Notes under the pieces: generated by a model
The model's database searches: none
Told to the model about the DNA's origin: nothing
Seen by the model: the letters and a program-made list of their open reading frames with translations, nothing else
Position numbers and translations under genes: made by a program
Shown: piece after piece, positions 1-7,158 of the stretch
Numbering within the stretch: position 1 is the stretch's first letter
Layout of the letters: every line of letters starts with the position of its first letter
Source: Pseudomonadota bacterium
GTDB lineage: Bacteria > Pseudomonadota > Alphaproteobacteria > Rhizobiales > Rhizobiaceae
Length of the DNA stretch: 38,642 nt
Direction: 5' to 3'
Assembly (NCBI GenBank): GCA_023399635.1
Contig: JAEWOP010000171.1
Location: forward strand, 1-38,642

Positions 1-600
1 GAGCAGGAAAAGGATGAGGATGGCGAGAAGATTAAGTGGGATCAGCGCCACGAAGGCGCCGGCAAACGTCACCGGAAAGAACAGGTCCTTTGCCCATATC
101 GCCAGTTGCGGACCGAGGATGGCCGAGACAATGCCGGCAGCGAGAATCCAGGAAATCGCCTTCGGCTTGTAGAAGCTTGGAGAAGCATCGGCAGCGGCAA
201 AGCGAATCTTCTGCGTGAAGCCGCCGGACACGCCGATCAGCATCAGGCCGAGCGCAAAAAGCCAGAAGTCCTGTCGGAAGAGTGCGCCGGCGGCAAGCGC
301 GGCACCGGTCGCCCCCATCAGAGCGCCGAGCATGAAACCTGCGGCACGGCCAACGAACCGGGCTGCGATGGCCACTCCGATAGCGCCCAGCGCCACGCCG
401 ACGTTGAAGCCCGTCAACGGGGCGGTGGCGAGAGACTTATCGTCGCCCAGCATCTGGTAGGTCGCCAAACCACCAAGCGCGAAGGTGAGCGGCGGGGCTG
501 AACCCAGGATTGCCTGGACACCCGAGAGCAGGAAGACGTTGCGCCTGGCTGCCTTGAGCTGGCCCTGAAGCACGTCGACGCTGCCTTCCATATCCGTCAT
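1..600 (-). CDS. MFS-type membrane transporter, N-terminal 200 residues (runs off window)
   Basis: The reading frame opens at ATG (complement of 598-600) and stays open to base 1, so only the first 200 residues are present. After a short polar N-terminus (MTDMEGSVDV...) the sequence is a succession of hydrophobic, Gly/Ala-rich segments separated by short basic loops, giving roughly six membrane spans. This fits one half of a major facilitator superfamily permease in the inner membrane. The substrate cannot be told. The gene begins 21 bp after the nusB stop on the same strand, so it is probably the last gene of the ribH-nusB transcription unit. The MFS call rests on hydropathy pattern and context, not on a complete signature motif; another polytopic family is possible. 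Confidence 0.7.
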   Translation of the reverse strand, partial: MTDMEGSVDVLQGQLKAARRNVFLLSGVQAILGSAPPLTFALGGLATYQMLGDDKSLATAPLTGFNVGVALGAIGVAIAARFVGRAAGFMLGALMGATGAALAAGALFRQDFWLFALGLMLIGVSGGFTQKIRFAAADASPSFYKPKAISWILAAGIVSAILGPQLAIWAKDLFFPVTFAGAFVALIPLNLLAILILFLL

Positions 601-621
601 TCCCTGTTGCCCTTCGGCGGC

Positions 622-1113
622 CTATTTCGCAGTCGTTCCACGAACCTGCTTGGCAATCCGGTCAAGCACCGCATTGACGATCTTCGGTTCCTCGCCTTCA
701 AAAAAGGCCTGGGCAATCTCGACATATTCGGTGACGATCACCGGGATCGGGACGTCCTTGCGCTCGAGTATCTCGAAGGTGCCGGCGCGCAGGATGGCGC
801 GGAGCGTCGAATCAAGCCGCGACAGCGGCCAGTCGTTCTGCAGGGCCGAGCGCACCACGGGGTCAATCTTCACCTGATCGCGTACGACGCCGGATACGAT
901 CGAGCGAAACCAGGAGGCATCAGCCTTCAAATAGGTATCGCCATCGAGTTCCTGGCCGAGGCGGTGGGCCTCGTATTCAGCAACCACTTCCAGCACGCCG
1001 GCACCGCCGACATCCATCTGATAGAGCGCCTGCACGGCGGCGAGACGCGCGGCGCCGCGCTGGTTGGCGGGCTTCACCGCCGGTTTTTCGTCGTTCGTCA
1101 TCGGATCAACCAT
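622..1113 (-). CDS. nusB: Transcription antitermination factor NusB
   Basis: This 163-residue protein has the NusB hallmarks: an N-terminal RGAARLAAVQALYQM helix that forms the RNA-binding face, and a C-terminal half ending in KIVNAVLDRIAKQVR, with the EYVEIAQAF segment before it. NusB pairs with NusE (ribosomal protein S10) on boxA RNA and keeps RNA polymerase processive through rRNA operons. Length matches alphaproteobacterial NusB, which carries a short polar N-terminal extension (here about 18 residues rich in Lys, Pro and Asn). The start overlaps the end of ribH by 8 bp, a conserved ribH-nusB coupling that implies translational linkage. An internal ATG four codons in (MTND...) is a possible alternative start but has no better ribosome site. 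Confidence 0.96.
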   Translation of the reverse strand: MVDPMTNDEKPAVKPANQRGAARLAAVQALYQMDVGGAGVLEVVAEYEAHRLGQELDGDTYLKADASWFRSIVSGVVRDQVKIDPVVRSALQNDWPLSRLDSTLRAILRAGTFEILERKDVPIPVIVTEYVEIAQAFFEGEEPKIVNAVLDRIAKQVRGTTAK

Positions 1114-1561
1114 TCAGCTTCTCGCGCAGCGCGATCATCGTCAGCGCCGCACGTGCGGCAAAGCCGCCCTTGTCTTTGTCGGAGCGGCGAACGCGTGCCC
1201 AGGCCTGCTCCTCGTTCTCGACCGTCATGATGCCGTTGCCGATCGCCAGCGATTCCGAGACGGCAAGATCCATCAGAGCGCGCGAGGATTCGTTGGCAAC
1301 GATATCGAAATGATAGGTCTCGCCGCGAATGACCATGCCGAGCGCGACGAAACCGTCATACTCGGCGCCGCCATTCTCCGATGCATCGAGGGCCATGGCG
1401 ATCGCCGGCGGGATTTCGAGAGCACCCGGCACAGTCACGACATCCCAGGTCGCGCCCGCCTCCTTTAGCACCGCCGTCGCCCCATCGAGGAGCGCATCGG
1501 CCATGTCGTCATAGAAACGGGCCTCGACGATCAGAAGATGGGGCTTGGACGTGTCAGACAT
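1106..1561 (-). CDS. ribH: 6,7-dimethyl-8-ribityllumazine synthase
   Basis: This 151-residue enzyme condenses 5-amino-6-ribitylamino-uracil with 3,4-dihydroxy-2-butanone 4-phosphate to form lumazine, the penultimate step of riboflavin synthesis. Visible motifs are VPGALEIP (residues 44-51), the phosphate/catalytic loop GMVIRGETYHFD with the catalytic His at residue 84, and the C-terminal TVENEEQAW stretch. I place the start at MSDTSKPH. The frame is open a further 26 codons upstream, but that extension (MLAFVSPPWFD...) is unlike the family. The gene overlaps nusB by 8 bp. The next rib gene, ribE, lies 5 kb upstream, with accessory genes and pseudogenes between, so ribH probably has its own promoter between 1562 and 1732. 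I saw no FMN riboswitch there. Confidence 0.96.
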   Translation of the reverse strand: MSDTSKPHLLIVEARFYDDMADALLDGATAVLKEAGATWDVVTVPGALEIPPAIAMALDASENGGAEYDGFVALGMVIRGETYHFDIVANESSRALMDLAVSESLAIGNGIMTVENEEQAWARVRRSDKDKGGFAARAALTMIALREKLNG

Positions 1562-1732
1562 CAGGCTACCTTGGCGGAAAAATGCGTGCAAATCGGGATG
1601 GCGCGGGTCAAACCACGGTGGTGACACGAAGGCAAGCACTTTTCCCGCATGGCTGTTCCCCGGTTCGCGCTGCGTTTGTCCGAGGATGACGACCGCGACT
1701 GTTTGGCTTCGGCACTCGCGAGGCTATGGACG

Positions 1733-2082
1733 CTAGCGCCGCAGGATCTTCTCCATCGGCTTGCCCCAGCCAGTTCGTCGATGAGTTCGTCGAGATAGCG
1801 GATCTCGCGCATGGTCGGCTCTTCGATCTCCTCGACGCGGACGCCGCAGACGACGCCCTTGACCAAGCTGCGCGACGGGTTCATCGCAGGCGCTCTGGCA
1901 AAGAAGTTTTCGAAGGAGGTGCCTGCCTCCAGTTCCGCCTTCAGGCTGTCGCGATCATGACCGGTCAGCCAGCAGATGATCTCGTCGACTTGCGCGCCGG
2001 TTCGTCCCTTCTTCTCCGCCTTGGCGACGTAAAGAGGATAGACGCTGGCGTCGCTGACGCCTTAGACCCTGTGTCCGCTCAT
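1733..2082 (-). pseudogene. Decayed DUF2200-family gene
   Basis: Reading from the ATG at 2082, the sequence is MSGHRV, then a TAA at codon 7, then an open frame that is plainly DUF2200: SVYPLYVAKAEKKGRT, VDEIICWLTG, LEAGTSFENFFARAPAM, NPSRSLVKGVVCGVRVEEI and MREIRYLDELIDELA. Near the 3' end a one-base deletion after DELA (about 1770) shifts the frame. The displaced frame recovers GKPMEKILRR and a TAG at 1733-1735, exactly the expected C-terminus. So the gene has a nonsense codon and a frameshift and cannot make the full protein. DUF2200 proteins are about 115 residues and of unknown function. A good ribosome site (GGGAGGTC) still precedes the ATG, suggesting recent decay. Confidence 0.85.
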
Positions 2083-2160
2083 GTTGACCTCCCGCAAAGG
2101 TTAATTCGAAAGCCCAAGTGACCGCGGTCTGGAGATTCGCCGAAACGGCTGTCCATGTCC

Positions 2161-2508
2161 TCAGGTCGTGCCCGGTTGCGAGCGGTCAGATGGACAGGCA
2201 GGAGCCACTTGGTACCCTTGGAAAAGAAAGTCAGTGGCTGCGATTATCTCGTCGGCGTAAACGGAGAGGTCAGCAATCTTCTCTCCGAGTTCGCTCAGTT
2301 CAACGGCGGCTAGCCGCTGCGTCGCCATCACATATGTTTGGTCACCGATCGCGAATCGAGGGGTACGCCTGCTAAATGTCCATATCATTTCTCACGCCGG
2401 ATAGAGTGGGACGACGACCCGGGTCTTCAGGCCGACAAGAACGCTAGACTGCAGATCAAGCAATAGTAGCGAGCCACTCTTTGAATGAAAGACTTCGAAG
2501 CGCGCCAT
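2161..2508 (-). pseudogene. ccdB: CcdB-family toxin gene interrupted by in-frame TGA
   Basis: The frame starts at an ATG (2508) that overlaps the ccdA stop as ATGA. Codons 1-38 read as a typical CcdB N-terminus (MARFEVFHSK, LLLDLQSSVLVGLKTR, VVVPLYPA). Codon 39 is TGA (2392-2394). Without any frame change the sequence continues as the rest of CcdB: FAIGDQTYVMATQRLAAVEL, SELGEKIADLS, DEIIAATDFLFQGY, followed by about 14 unusual residues to a TGA at 2161. CcdB poisons DNA gyrase through its C-terminus. With translation stopped at residue 38 the toxin should be inactive. An ATG two codons after the stop could restart a 75-residue C-terminal piece. The family call comes from aligning by eye both halves to rhizobial CcdB. 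Confidence 0.82.
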
Positions 2509-2735
2509 CAAAATTGGCGGAGTCGGGCTAACGGCAAACCGTGCTTCTCGAGGTATTCGTTCTCGGCGCGGATAGCCTCGGCGTTCTCTATCTTCCAGAG
2601 CCGCTCCTTTTCCGCCTTCACTGCTCGTGCAATCCCATCTTCCGCGGCATCGCTCACATCAACCTTCAACGCCTGCGCTTCTGAAAGAAGCGCGCCATTG
2701 AGTGGTAGACTGGCCAAGGTACGAATAGCGGCCAT
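2508..2735 (-). CDS. ccdA: CcdA-family type II antitoxin
   Basis: This 75-residue protein fits the CcdA family. It has a short N-terminal part (ALLSEAQALKVDVSDAAEDG) that would form the ribbon-helix-helix DNA-binding fold, then a basic/acidic helix (ARAVKAEKERLWKIEN), then the highly characteristic tail EAIRAENEYLEKHG...LARLRQF that wraps and neutralises CcdB. The start is well supported by AGAGGAGA at 2741-2748, five to six bases before the ATG. The stop overlaps the ccdB start (ATGA), the usual ccdAB arrangement, in which the antitoxin-toxin complex represses its own promoter. The antitoxin is intact while its partner toxin carries a nonsense codon, so it could persist as a solitary repressor or cross-neutraliser. 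Confidence 0.88.
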   Translation of the reverse strand: MAAIRTLASLPLNGALLSEAQALKVDVSDAAEDGIARAVKAEKERLWKIENAEAIRAENEYLEKHGLPLARLRQF

Positions 2736-2872
2736 GCAATTCTCCTCTGCGATCTCTCCTAATAATAGAGGGGCTCATGAACAGCGACAAGCGGAATGAC
2801 ATCGTGCAATGGTAAGCCGCGCCTAGAGGACAGTGCCTGTCATCAAGCGGTCTCAGTGACAGCGTCCAAAGA

Positions 2873-3766
2873 CTACCCAATCGCAGCGCGGCGCTCGGCC
2901 ATCACGGCGCGGTAGTTCGAAAACAGGATGATGCCGCCGCCGAGGAAGACCCAGAGGTCGATGGCTTCGGCATAGGCGTAGTAGCCCACCACGGCGGCCA
3001 TGGGCACGCGCAGGAAATCGATCGGCATCACCACGGAGGCGTCGAGGCGCTTCAGCGCGTGGGCCTGGCAGTAATGGGCGGCGAGCGCGCCGATGCCGGC
3101 CACCAGCATCCAGGGGATGTCGGTGAAGCTGACGGGACGCCAGTCCGTGAGCGAGACGAGGAAGCCGAGCGGCAGCTGGATGATAATCATCCACACCACG
3201 ATGGCGCCGGGCGAGACCTCGCGCGTCAACTGCTTCACGAGGATCAGCGACAGCCCGTAACCTGCAGCAGCGATCAGCACCAGGCCCGCGGCTGGATCCA
3301 CCATGCCAACGCCTGGGCGAACGATAACGAGAACGCCAATGAAGCCGCCGATGGTGGCGAGGATGCGTGGTGTCGTCAGTTGTTCCTTGAGAAACAGGAA
3401 GGCGAAGAAGGCCACCCAGATCGGCATGGTGAATTCCAGCGCGAAGACCGAGGCGAGCGGCAGCAGCACGACACCTATCGTCCAAAGGTACTGGGCGAAG
3501 AAGTGCACGACATTGCGCATGACATGCAGGCGGATCAGCTTTCCATTGCGCAGTTCCGGCAAAAGAGCGCGCCCTACGGCGAGGATCACGAAAAGGCCGA
3601 CAAGCGCGCGAAAGAAGAGAACCTGCTGGATGGAGAGCGTCGCCGCAAGTTCGCGCGAGCCAACGGACATGCCGATGAAGGCCGCCATGCTGAGCCCCAT
3701 CCAGACGAGGCCCTGCGCAAAGGTTGAGCCGCGCATGTCCTGCGCCGTGGAAAGATTGGTGGACAT
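2873..3766 (-). CDS. DMT-superfamily (EamA) transporter
   Basis: This 297-residue protein has about ten hydrophobic segments arranged as two EamA repeats. The first contains ELAATLSIQQVLFFRALVGL and the typical end-of-repeat pattern SVFALEFTMPIWVAFFAFLF followed by LKEQLTTPRILATIGGFIGV. The second contains ALKRLDASVVMPIDFLRVPM. Members export metabolites such as amino acids, purines or cofactors across the inner membrane; the substrate cannot be inferred here. I start at MSTNLSTAQ because AAGGAACAGG lies just before it; the longer frame adds 23 Arg-rich residues atypical of the family. It is downstream of the Rnk-like gene on the same strand with a 65-bp gap. It is a different subfamily from the DMT protein at 15.6-16.5 kb. 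Confidence 0.88.
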   Translation of the reverse strand: MSTNLSTAQDMRGSTFAQGLVWMGLSMAAFIGMSVGSRELAATLSIQQVLFFRALVGLFVILAVGRALLPELRNGKLIRLHVMRNVVHFFAQYLWTIGVVLLPLASVFALEFTMPIWVAFFAFLFLKEQLTTPRILATIGGFIGVLVIVRPGVGMVDPAAGLVLIAAAGYGLSLILVKQLTREVSPGAIVVWMIIIQLPLGFLVSLTDWRPVSFTDIPWMLVAGIGALAAHYCQAHALKRLDASVVMPIDFLRVPMAAVVGYYAYAEAIDLWVFLGGGIILFSNYRAVMAERRAAIG

Positions 3767-3831
3767 CCTGTTCCTTCTTCGTCTCATGCGAACGCGGGCC
3801 CTGAGGCCCGCGTTTAGGTTGGAGCGGCGAT

Positions 3832-4371
3832 TCAAGCCGCCGATGGACCCGGATCGTCGAAGCCGTGTGCCGTCACCGGAACAGGTTGGCGAGCCTTTGG
3901 CATTCCACCCGCAACCACGCGAAGCGCAGGCTTGGTCAGCACGGTTGATAGCTCGCCCTCTGCAAGCACACGTTCACGCTGCGCCGCTTCCGGCTGGTAC
4001 TCCACCTTGTCGAGCACGATCCGCTCCTTGCGACCGTCGGTATTTTCCAGCACCACCGTCTGACCTTCCGAGAGGCCCAGCAAGGCCAAGCCTCGCACAG
4101 TGGTGATCGGCAGGAACATGCCAACCGGCGCCTCGATCTGACCGGTTGAGAGAACGCGCGTGTCGCTGACACCGCCATCGAGACGGAAGGTGACGCGGCT
4201 GTTGACGCTGGCAACCTCCTTCGGCAAGTCCTCGCGGAAGACCACGATCGCAGCGTCCAGCTTGCGACGGATGTGCGGGACGAGCGCGTCCTGGCGCACG
4301 CGCGGGTTCTCGCACATGGCTTCCAGTATGGTGAAATCCTTGGTGGTCAGAATGATGTTGTCCTTTGACAT
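3832..4371 (-). CDS. Rnk/GreA-C-terminal-domain protein, divergent paralogue
   Basis: This 179-residue protein has the two-part plan of Rnk, the nucleoside diphosphate kinase regulator that binds RNA polymerase. Residues 1-50 form a charged helical region (ILTTKDFTILEAM... RRKLDAAIVV). Residues about 55-140 form the GreA/GreB C-terminal fold (VNSRVTFRLDGG, GMFLPITTVRGLALLGLSEGQTV). It differs from the neighbouring Rnk (4519-4971): the canonical TPIGAALIGL loop becomes TTVRGLALLGL, and there is a 40-residue C-terminal extension ending in a Pro/Ala-rich tail. AGGAG upstream supports the start. It lies downstream of the other Rnk gene on the same strand, separated by a strong hairpin. The two probably arose by duplication; a changed target or regulation is inference. 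Confidence 0.75.
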   Translation of the reverse strand: MSKDNIILTTKDFTILEAMCENPRVRQDALVPHIRRKLDAAIVVFREDLPKEVASVNSRVTFRLDGGVSDTRVLSTGQIEAPVGMFLPITTVRGLALLGLSEGQTVVLENTDGRKERIVLDKVEYQPEAAQRERVLAEGELSTVLTKPALRVVAGGMPKARQPVPVTAHGFDDPGPSAA

Positions 4372-4426
4372 ATCGCAGTTCTCCTATGCCCTTGCAGAGC
4401 GCGCGCATTGAACATGAACGGGAGAT

Positions 4427-4456
4427 CCCCTGCCCGCGCCAGGCGCGGTGCAGGGG
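4427..4456 (-). terminator. Strong hairpin between the two Rnk-type genes
   Basis: CCCCTGC at 4427-4433 pairs with GCAGGGG, and the inner CCGCGC pairs with GCGCGG across a three-base loop, with one bulged T. The stem is very GC-rich. It lies just downstream of rnk (stop at 4519) on the minus strand. There is no following U-run in either direction, so it may be an attenuator or an RNA-stability element rather than an efficient intrinsic terminator. Confidence 0.5.
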
Positions 4457-4518
4457 CAACTATCCTGCGGTAAGGCAGCCTCCATAGAGCGAAAGGCGGC
4501 AAGGCGGAAGAACGCGGA

Positions 4519-4971
4519 TCATGACGCCGGCCGCAATTCCACTGCGGCAGCGGAGACGGCGAGATGGTCCGCCGGAGCCTGCACCGTCTCGACTGTCAAA
4601 CGATGGACGCGGCCGTCGCGAGCAGTCCAGTCGATCGACTGGCCTGCAGAGAGACCGATGAGCGCTGCTCCAATGGGAGTGAGGATGGAAATCTTCCCGG
4701 CCGCGATATCAGCCTCGCCCGGGAAGACAAGCGTGACGGTACGGTCTTCGCCGAGATCACTGGTGAAGCGGAGCGTCGAACCCATACGCACGACGTCTGC
4801 GCCAATCTTGCCGTCCTGCACGACACGTGCGCGGTCCAGCTCGGCTAGCAGTTCCTCGGAAACGTCGGGGTTACGTTCGGCATGGGCCTCGGCAAGCCGC
4901 GACAGCCGCTCATGGTCGGACTGTGCGACGACGATGGCGGGCTTGCGATGTGTGTTCTTGTTGGGAGCCAT
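4519..4971 (-). CDS. rnk: Rnk, nucleoside diphosphate kinase regulator / GreA-fold RNA polymerase-binding factor
   Basis: This 150-residue protein has an N-terminal helical arm with the Rnk pattern KPAIVVAQSDHERLSRLAEA and SEELLAELDRARVV (residues 10-50). The GreA/GreB C-terminal FKBP-like domain follows: MGSTLRFTSDLGEDRTVTLV, then SILTPIGAALIGLSAGQSID (about 93-112). The domain resembles that of Gre factors, but the N-terminal arm is short, so Rnk binds RNA polymerase without stimulating transcript cleavage. In E. coli it influences nucleoside diphosphate kinase levels and alginate-type polymers. GAGGAT lies about nine bases before the ATG. A truncated-globin gene sits upstream and a divergent paralogue downstream on the same strand. 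Confidence 0.88.
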   Translation of the reverse strand: MAPNKNTHRKPAIVVAQSDHERLSRLAEAHAERNPDVSEELLAELDRARVVQDGKIGADVVRMGSTLRFTSDLGEDRTVTLVFPGEADIAAGKISILTPIGAALIGLSAGQSIDWTARDGRVHRLTVETVQAPADHLAVSAAAVELRPAS

Positions 4972-5088
4972 TGCTGGATCCTCGCTTATTTGTACGCAGG
5001 CGTAATCGCTCTGCGGTGACTGTTGATGTGGAAAATTGACTGTCGCCCCAACGGCAGCTTCAACTGGAATACAGGAAACTGCCTATGC

Positions 5089-5148
5089 CGCCCCACGGCC
5101 GGGGCGCGACGCGACCGAGCCGGGGGTCAGGTGCCTGCGATAAGGCAC
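5089..5148. other. Two short inverted repeats downstream of the globin gene
   Basis: In the 290-bp interval between the globin stop and the rnk start there are two perfect six-base stems: CGCCCC/GGGGCG at 5089-5106 with a six-base loop, and GTGCCT/AGGCAC at 5131-5148 with a six-base loop. Neither is followed by a U-run on either strand. They may help end the globin transcript or lie in the rnk leader. I see no open reading frame that looks real in this interval. Confidence 0.35.
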
Positions 5149-5261
5149 ATCCGCTGGAGACAGTTATGGAGGCGTTCGGTCAACATGACCTGAACATGGC
5201 CCCGATGGACAGGGAAGTCAAGTTAGCTGGCTCCACGCCAACGAGGTGAAGCGGGCACCCT

Positions 5262-5729
5262 TTAGCCGCGGCGCAGGGCGGGATCGTCCAGTGCGGGATT
5301 GTAGAAGAGCGACAGCGTCAGGCTCTTTGCAATGCGCTCGGCCGTGACCATGAACCAGGCCTTGGCTTCCTCGCTTGGGGCGACGTCGTCCAGAGTGGCG
5401 GCAAACAGCGCCAACCATTGCGGAAAGAGGTCAGCCGTCATGTTGGCGACGCCGAGATGGGCTTGCACCGGCTTTCCGCCATAGGCGCCGCTGCGAAAGG
5501 CAACCGAGGACCAGAAGGCCTTCATCTTTTCCATGTGCTGCGGCCACCGGCCTGCCAAACGAGCGTCGAACACCGGCCCAAGCTCGGGATGAGCAAGCAC
5601 GCGAGAGTAGAAGGTGTCGACAAGACGGGAAATGAAGGCATCGTCGATGCCGAGCGCCTTCATTTCGGCAACCGCCCGTTCCTGGATGGCGGCGGAACGC
5701 GCGGCTCTGGCAGTGAGATCGGGGTGCAT
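5262..5729 (-). CDS. Group III truncated haemoglobin
   Basis: This 155-residue protein matches the group III (Ctb-like) truncated globin family. Landmarks are the B-helix VDTFYSRVLAHPELGPVFD with the ligand-stabilising Tyr B10 at residue 41, HMEKMKAFWSSV on helix E (residues 65-76), GKPVQAHLGV containing the proximal haem ligand His91, and FPQWLALF with the conserved Trp105 that lies over the distal pocket. Such proteins bind O2 or NO with high affinity and are tied to nitrosative or low-oxygen stress in the cytoplasm. I start at MHPDLTARAA, preceded by AGGCAACGGACAAGGA. The longer open frame adds 70 low-complexity residues. It sits upstream of rnk on the same strand. The 220 bp on its other side shows no gene. 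Confidence 0.9.
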   Translation of the reverse strand: MHPDLTARAARSAAIQERAVAEMKALGIDDAFISRLVDTFYSRVLAHPELGPVFDARLAGRWPQHMEKMKAFWSSVAFRSGAYGGKPVQAHLGVANMTADLFPQWLALFAATLDDVAPSEEAKAWFMVTAERIAKSLTLSLFYNPALDDPALRRG

Positions 5730-5950
5730 GGCGTCTGGTCCTTGTCCGTTGCCTCTCCTTAAACCCTCGCGAGAGCCTTGCGAAGGGCGTGAGGGCCCAG
5801 TGCGGCGACTTGCCGTCTCCGGTGTGGAAGGCCCGCCCTTGTCGGCGCCGCTTGTCAGCCCCCTCTTGCCTATCTTGCCGTCCTTCCGTCGACCGCCTGC
5901 CGCCGGCCCTGCCGTCTTATCAGGATGCCTTGGCTTCACGCAGGGCAGGA

Positions 5951-6424
5951 TCAGCCGCGGATGGCGGCCTCAATCCTGGCGACGTCGAGCTTGCGCATGG
6001 TCATCATCTCGTCGAAGGCACGCTTGGCTACGGGCCCGCCCTGACGCATCGCGTCCATCAGGATGCGCGGGGTGATCTGCCAGGACAGTCCCCACCTGTC
6101 CTTGCACCAGCCGCATTCGCTTTCCTGCCCGCCGTTACCGACGATCGCGTCCCAGTAGCGATCGGTTTCTTCCTGGTCCTCGGTCTCGATCTGGAAGGAG
6201 AAGGCCTCGCTCTGCTTGAAATGCGGACCGCCGTTCAGGCCGACGCAGGCGACGCCCAAGACCGTGAACTCGACCACGAGGACATCGCCCTCGCGGCCAT
6301 CCGGAAAATCGCCCGGTGCGCGGAGGATCGCGCCGACGCTGCTGTCGGGAAAGGTCTTGCCATAGAAGCGAGCCGCCTCCTCGGCGTCCTTGTCGTACCA
6401 CAGGCAGATGGTGTTCCTGGCCAT
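5951..6424 (-). CDS. VOC-family protein of the PhnB / 3-demethylubiquinone methyltransferase-like group
   Basis: This 157-residue protein contains two beta-alpha-beta-beta-beta units of the vicinal oxygen chelate fold. The first is TICLWYDKDAEEAARFYGKT followed by GDVLVVEFTVLG and CVGLNGGPHFKQSEAFSFQI. The second is EETDRYWDAIVGNGG followed by CGWCKDRWGLSWQITPRIL, which is very typical of the PF06983 family. The name '3-demethylubiquinone-9 methyltransferase' is a database legacy; the real substrate is unknown. The start is decided by GGAGGAG seven bases before MARN; the upstream ATG (MHMARN) sits too close to that site. The gene lies 125 bp after ribE and opens the accessory block inside the riboflavin cluster. 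Confidence 0.87.
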   Translation of the reverse strand: MARNTICLWYDKDAEEAARFYGKTFPDSSVGAILRAPGDFPDGREGDVLVVEFTVLGVACVGLNGGPHFKQSEAFSFQIETEDQEETDRYWDAIVGNGGQESECGWCKDRWGLSWQITPRILMDAMRQGGPVAKRAFDEMMTMRKLDVARIEAAIRG

Positions 6425-6549
6425 GTGCATTCTCCTCCGGTTGTGATCCTCGGGTGTCGCGCCTTGCGCGTCGACACTGTGGAAGACGAATGGACTCCCT
6501 GCACTCCGACAGCGGCCGGAAGATATTATTTACCCGCGGGTTGGCTCGC

Positions 6550-7158
6550 CTAACCCTGAAACTCCGCCAGACGCGCGGCGTAGCGGGCCATGGTGTCGAC
6601 CTCGAAGTTGACAAAATCGCCGGGCTTGCGGTCGCCCCAGGTGGTGACGGCGAGCGTGTGGCGGATCAGGAGGATGTCGAAATCGGCGCCGTCGACGGCG
6701 TTGACGGTGAGCGAGGTGCCGTCGAGCGCCACCGAGCCTTTCGGCGCGACGAAGCGGGCGAGGCTTTCTGGCGCACGCAGGCGGATGCGCACCGCCTCGC
6801 CTTCCGGCTCGACCGAGAGGATCTCCGCCTTGCCGTCGACATGGCCGGACACGATATGGCCGCCGAGCTCGTCGCCAATCTTGAGCGCGCGTTCGAGGTT
6901 GATGCGGGTGCCCTCGCGCCATGAGGCGATGGTGGTCAGCCGCAGCGCCTCTTCCCAGGCCTCGACCTCGAACCATCGGCTGTTGGAAGCCTCGTCGGGA
7001 AGCGCGGTCACCGTCAGGCAGACGCCGGAATGGGCAATCGATGCGCCGATGTCGATGGTGGCCGGGTCGTAGCTGGTGGCGACCCTGAGACGCACGCCCT
7101 CGTCCATCGGCGTGACGGCGGAGACGGTGCCAATATCGGTGACGATGCCGGTGAACAT
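6550..7158 (-). CDS. ribE: Riboflavin synthase, alpha subunit
   Basis: This 202-residue enzyme dismutates two lumazine molecules to riboflavin plus a pyrimidine that is recycled to RibH. It shows the invariant N-terminus MFTGIV, which contributes to the active site. It also has two lumazine-binding repeats: residues about 1-97 (with IAHSGVCLTVTAL) and 98-195 (with GGHIVSGHVDG and VALDGTSLTVNAV). Its ATG overlaps the ribD stop as ATGA, so the two are translationally coupled. The symbol ribE follows current usage; some rhizobial genomes call it ribC. Downstream, the expected ribH is displaced about 5 kb by accessory genes. Confidence 0.95.
   Translation of the reverse strand: MFTGIVTDIGTVSAVTPMDEGVRLRVATSYDPATIDIGASIAHSGVCLTVTALPDEASNSRWFEVEAWEEALRLTTIASWREGTRINLERALKIGDELGGHIVSGHVDGKAEILSVEPEGEAVRIRLRAPESLARFVAPKGSVALDGTSLTVNAVDGADFDILLIRHTLAVTTWGDRKPGDFVNFEVDTMARYAARLAEFQG

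Noticed and set aside
1562..1732. FMN riboswitch upstream of ribH, or upstream of glyA-ribD
   Set aside because: I looked for the conserved RFN blocks on the minus strand and did not see them in either leader.
2388..2400. Recoding of the ccdB TGA as selenocysteine or tryptophan
   Set aside because: No SECIS-like hairpin was evident after the codon, CcdB has no Cys/Sec at this place, and TGA serves as a normal stop for other genes in this window (ccdA, nudix, purN neighbours).
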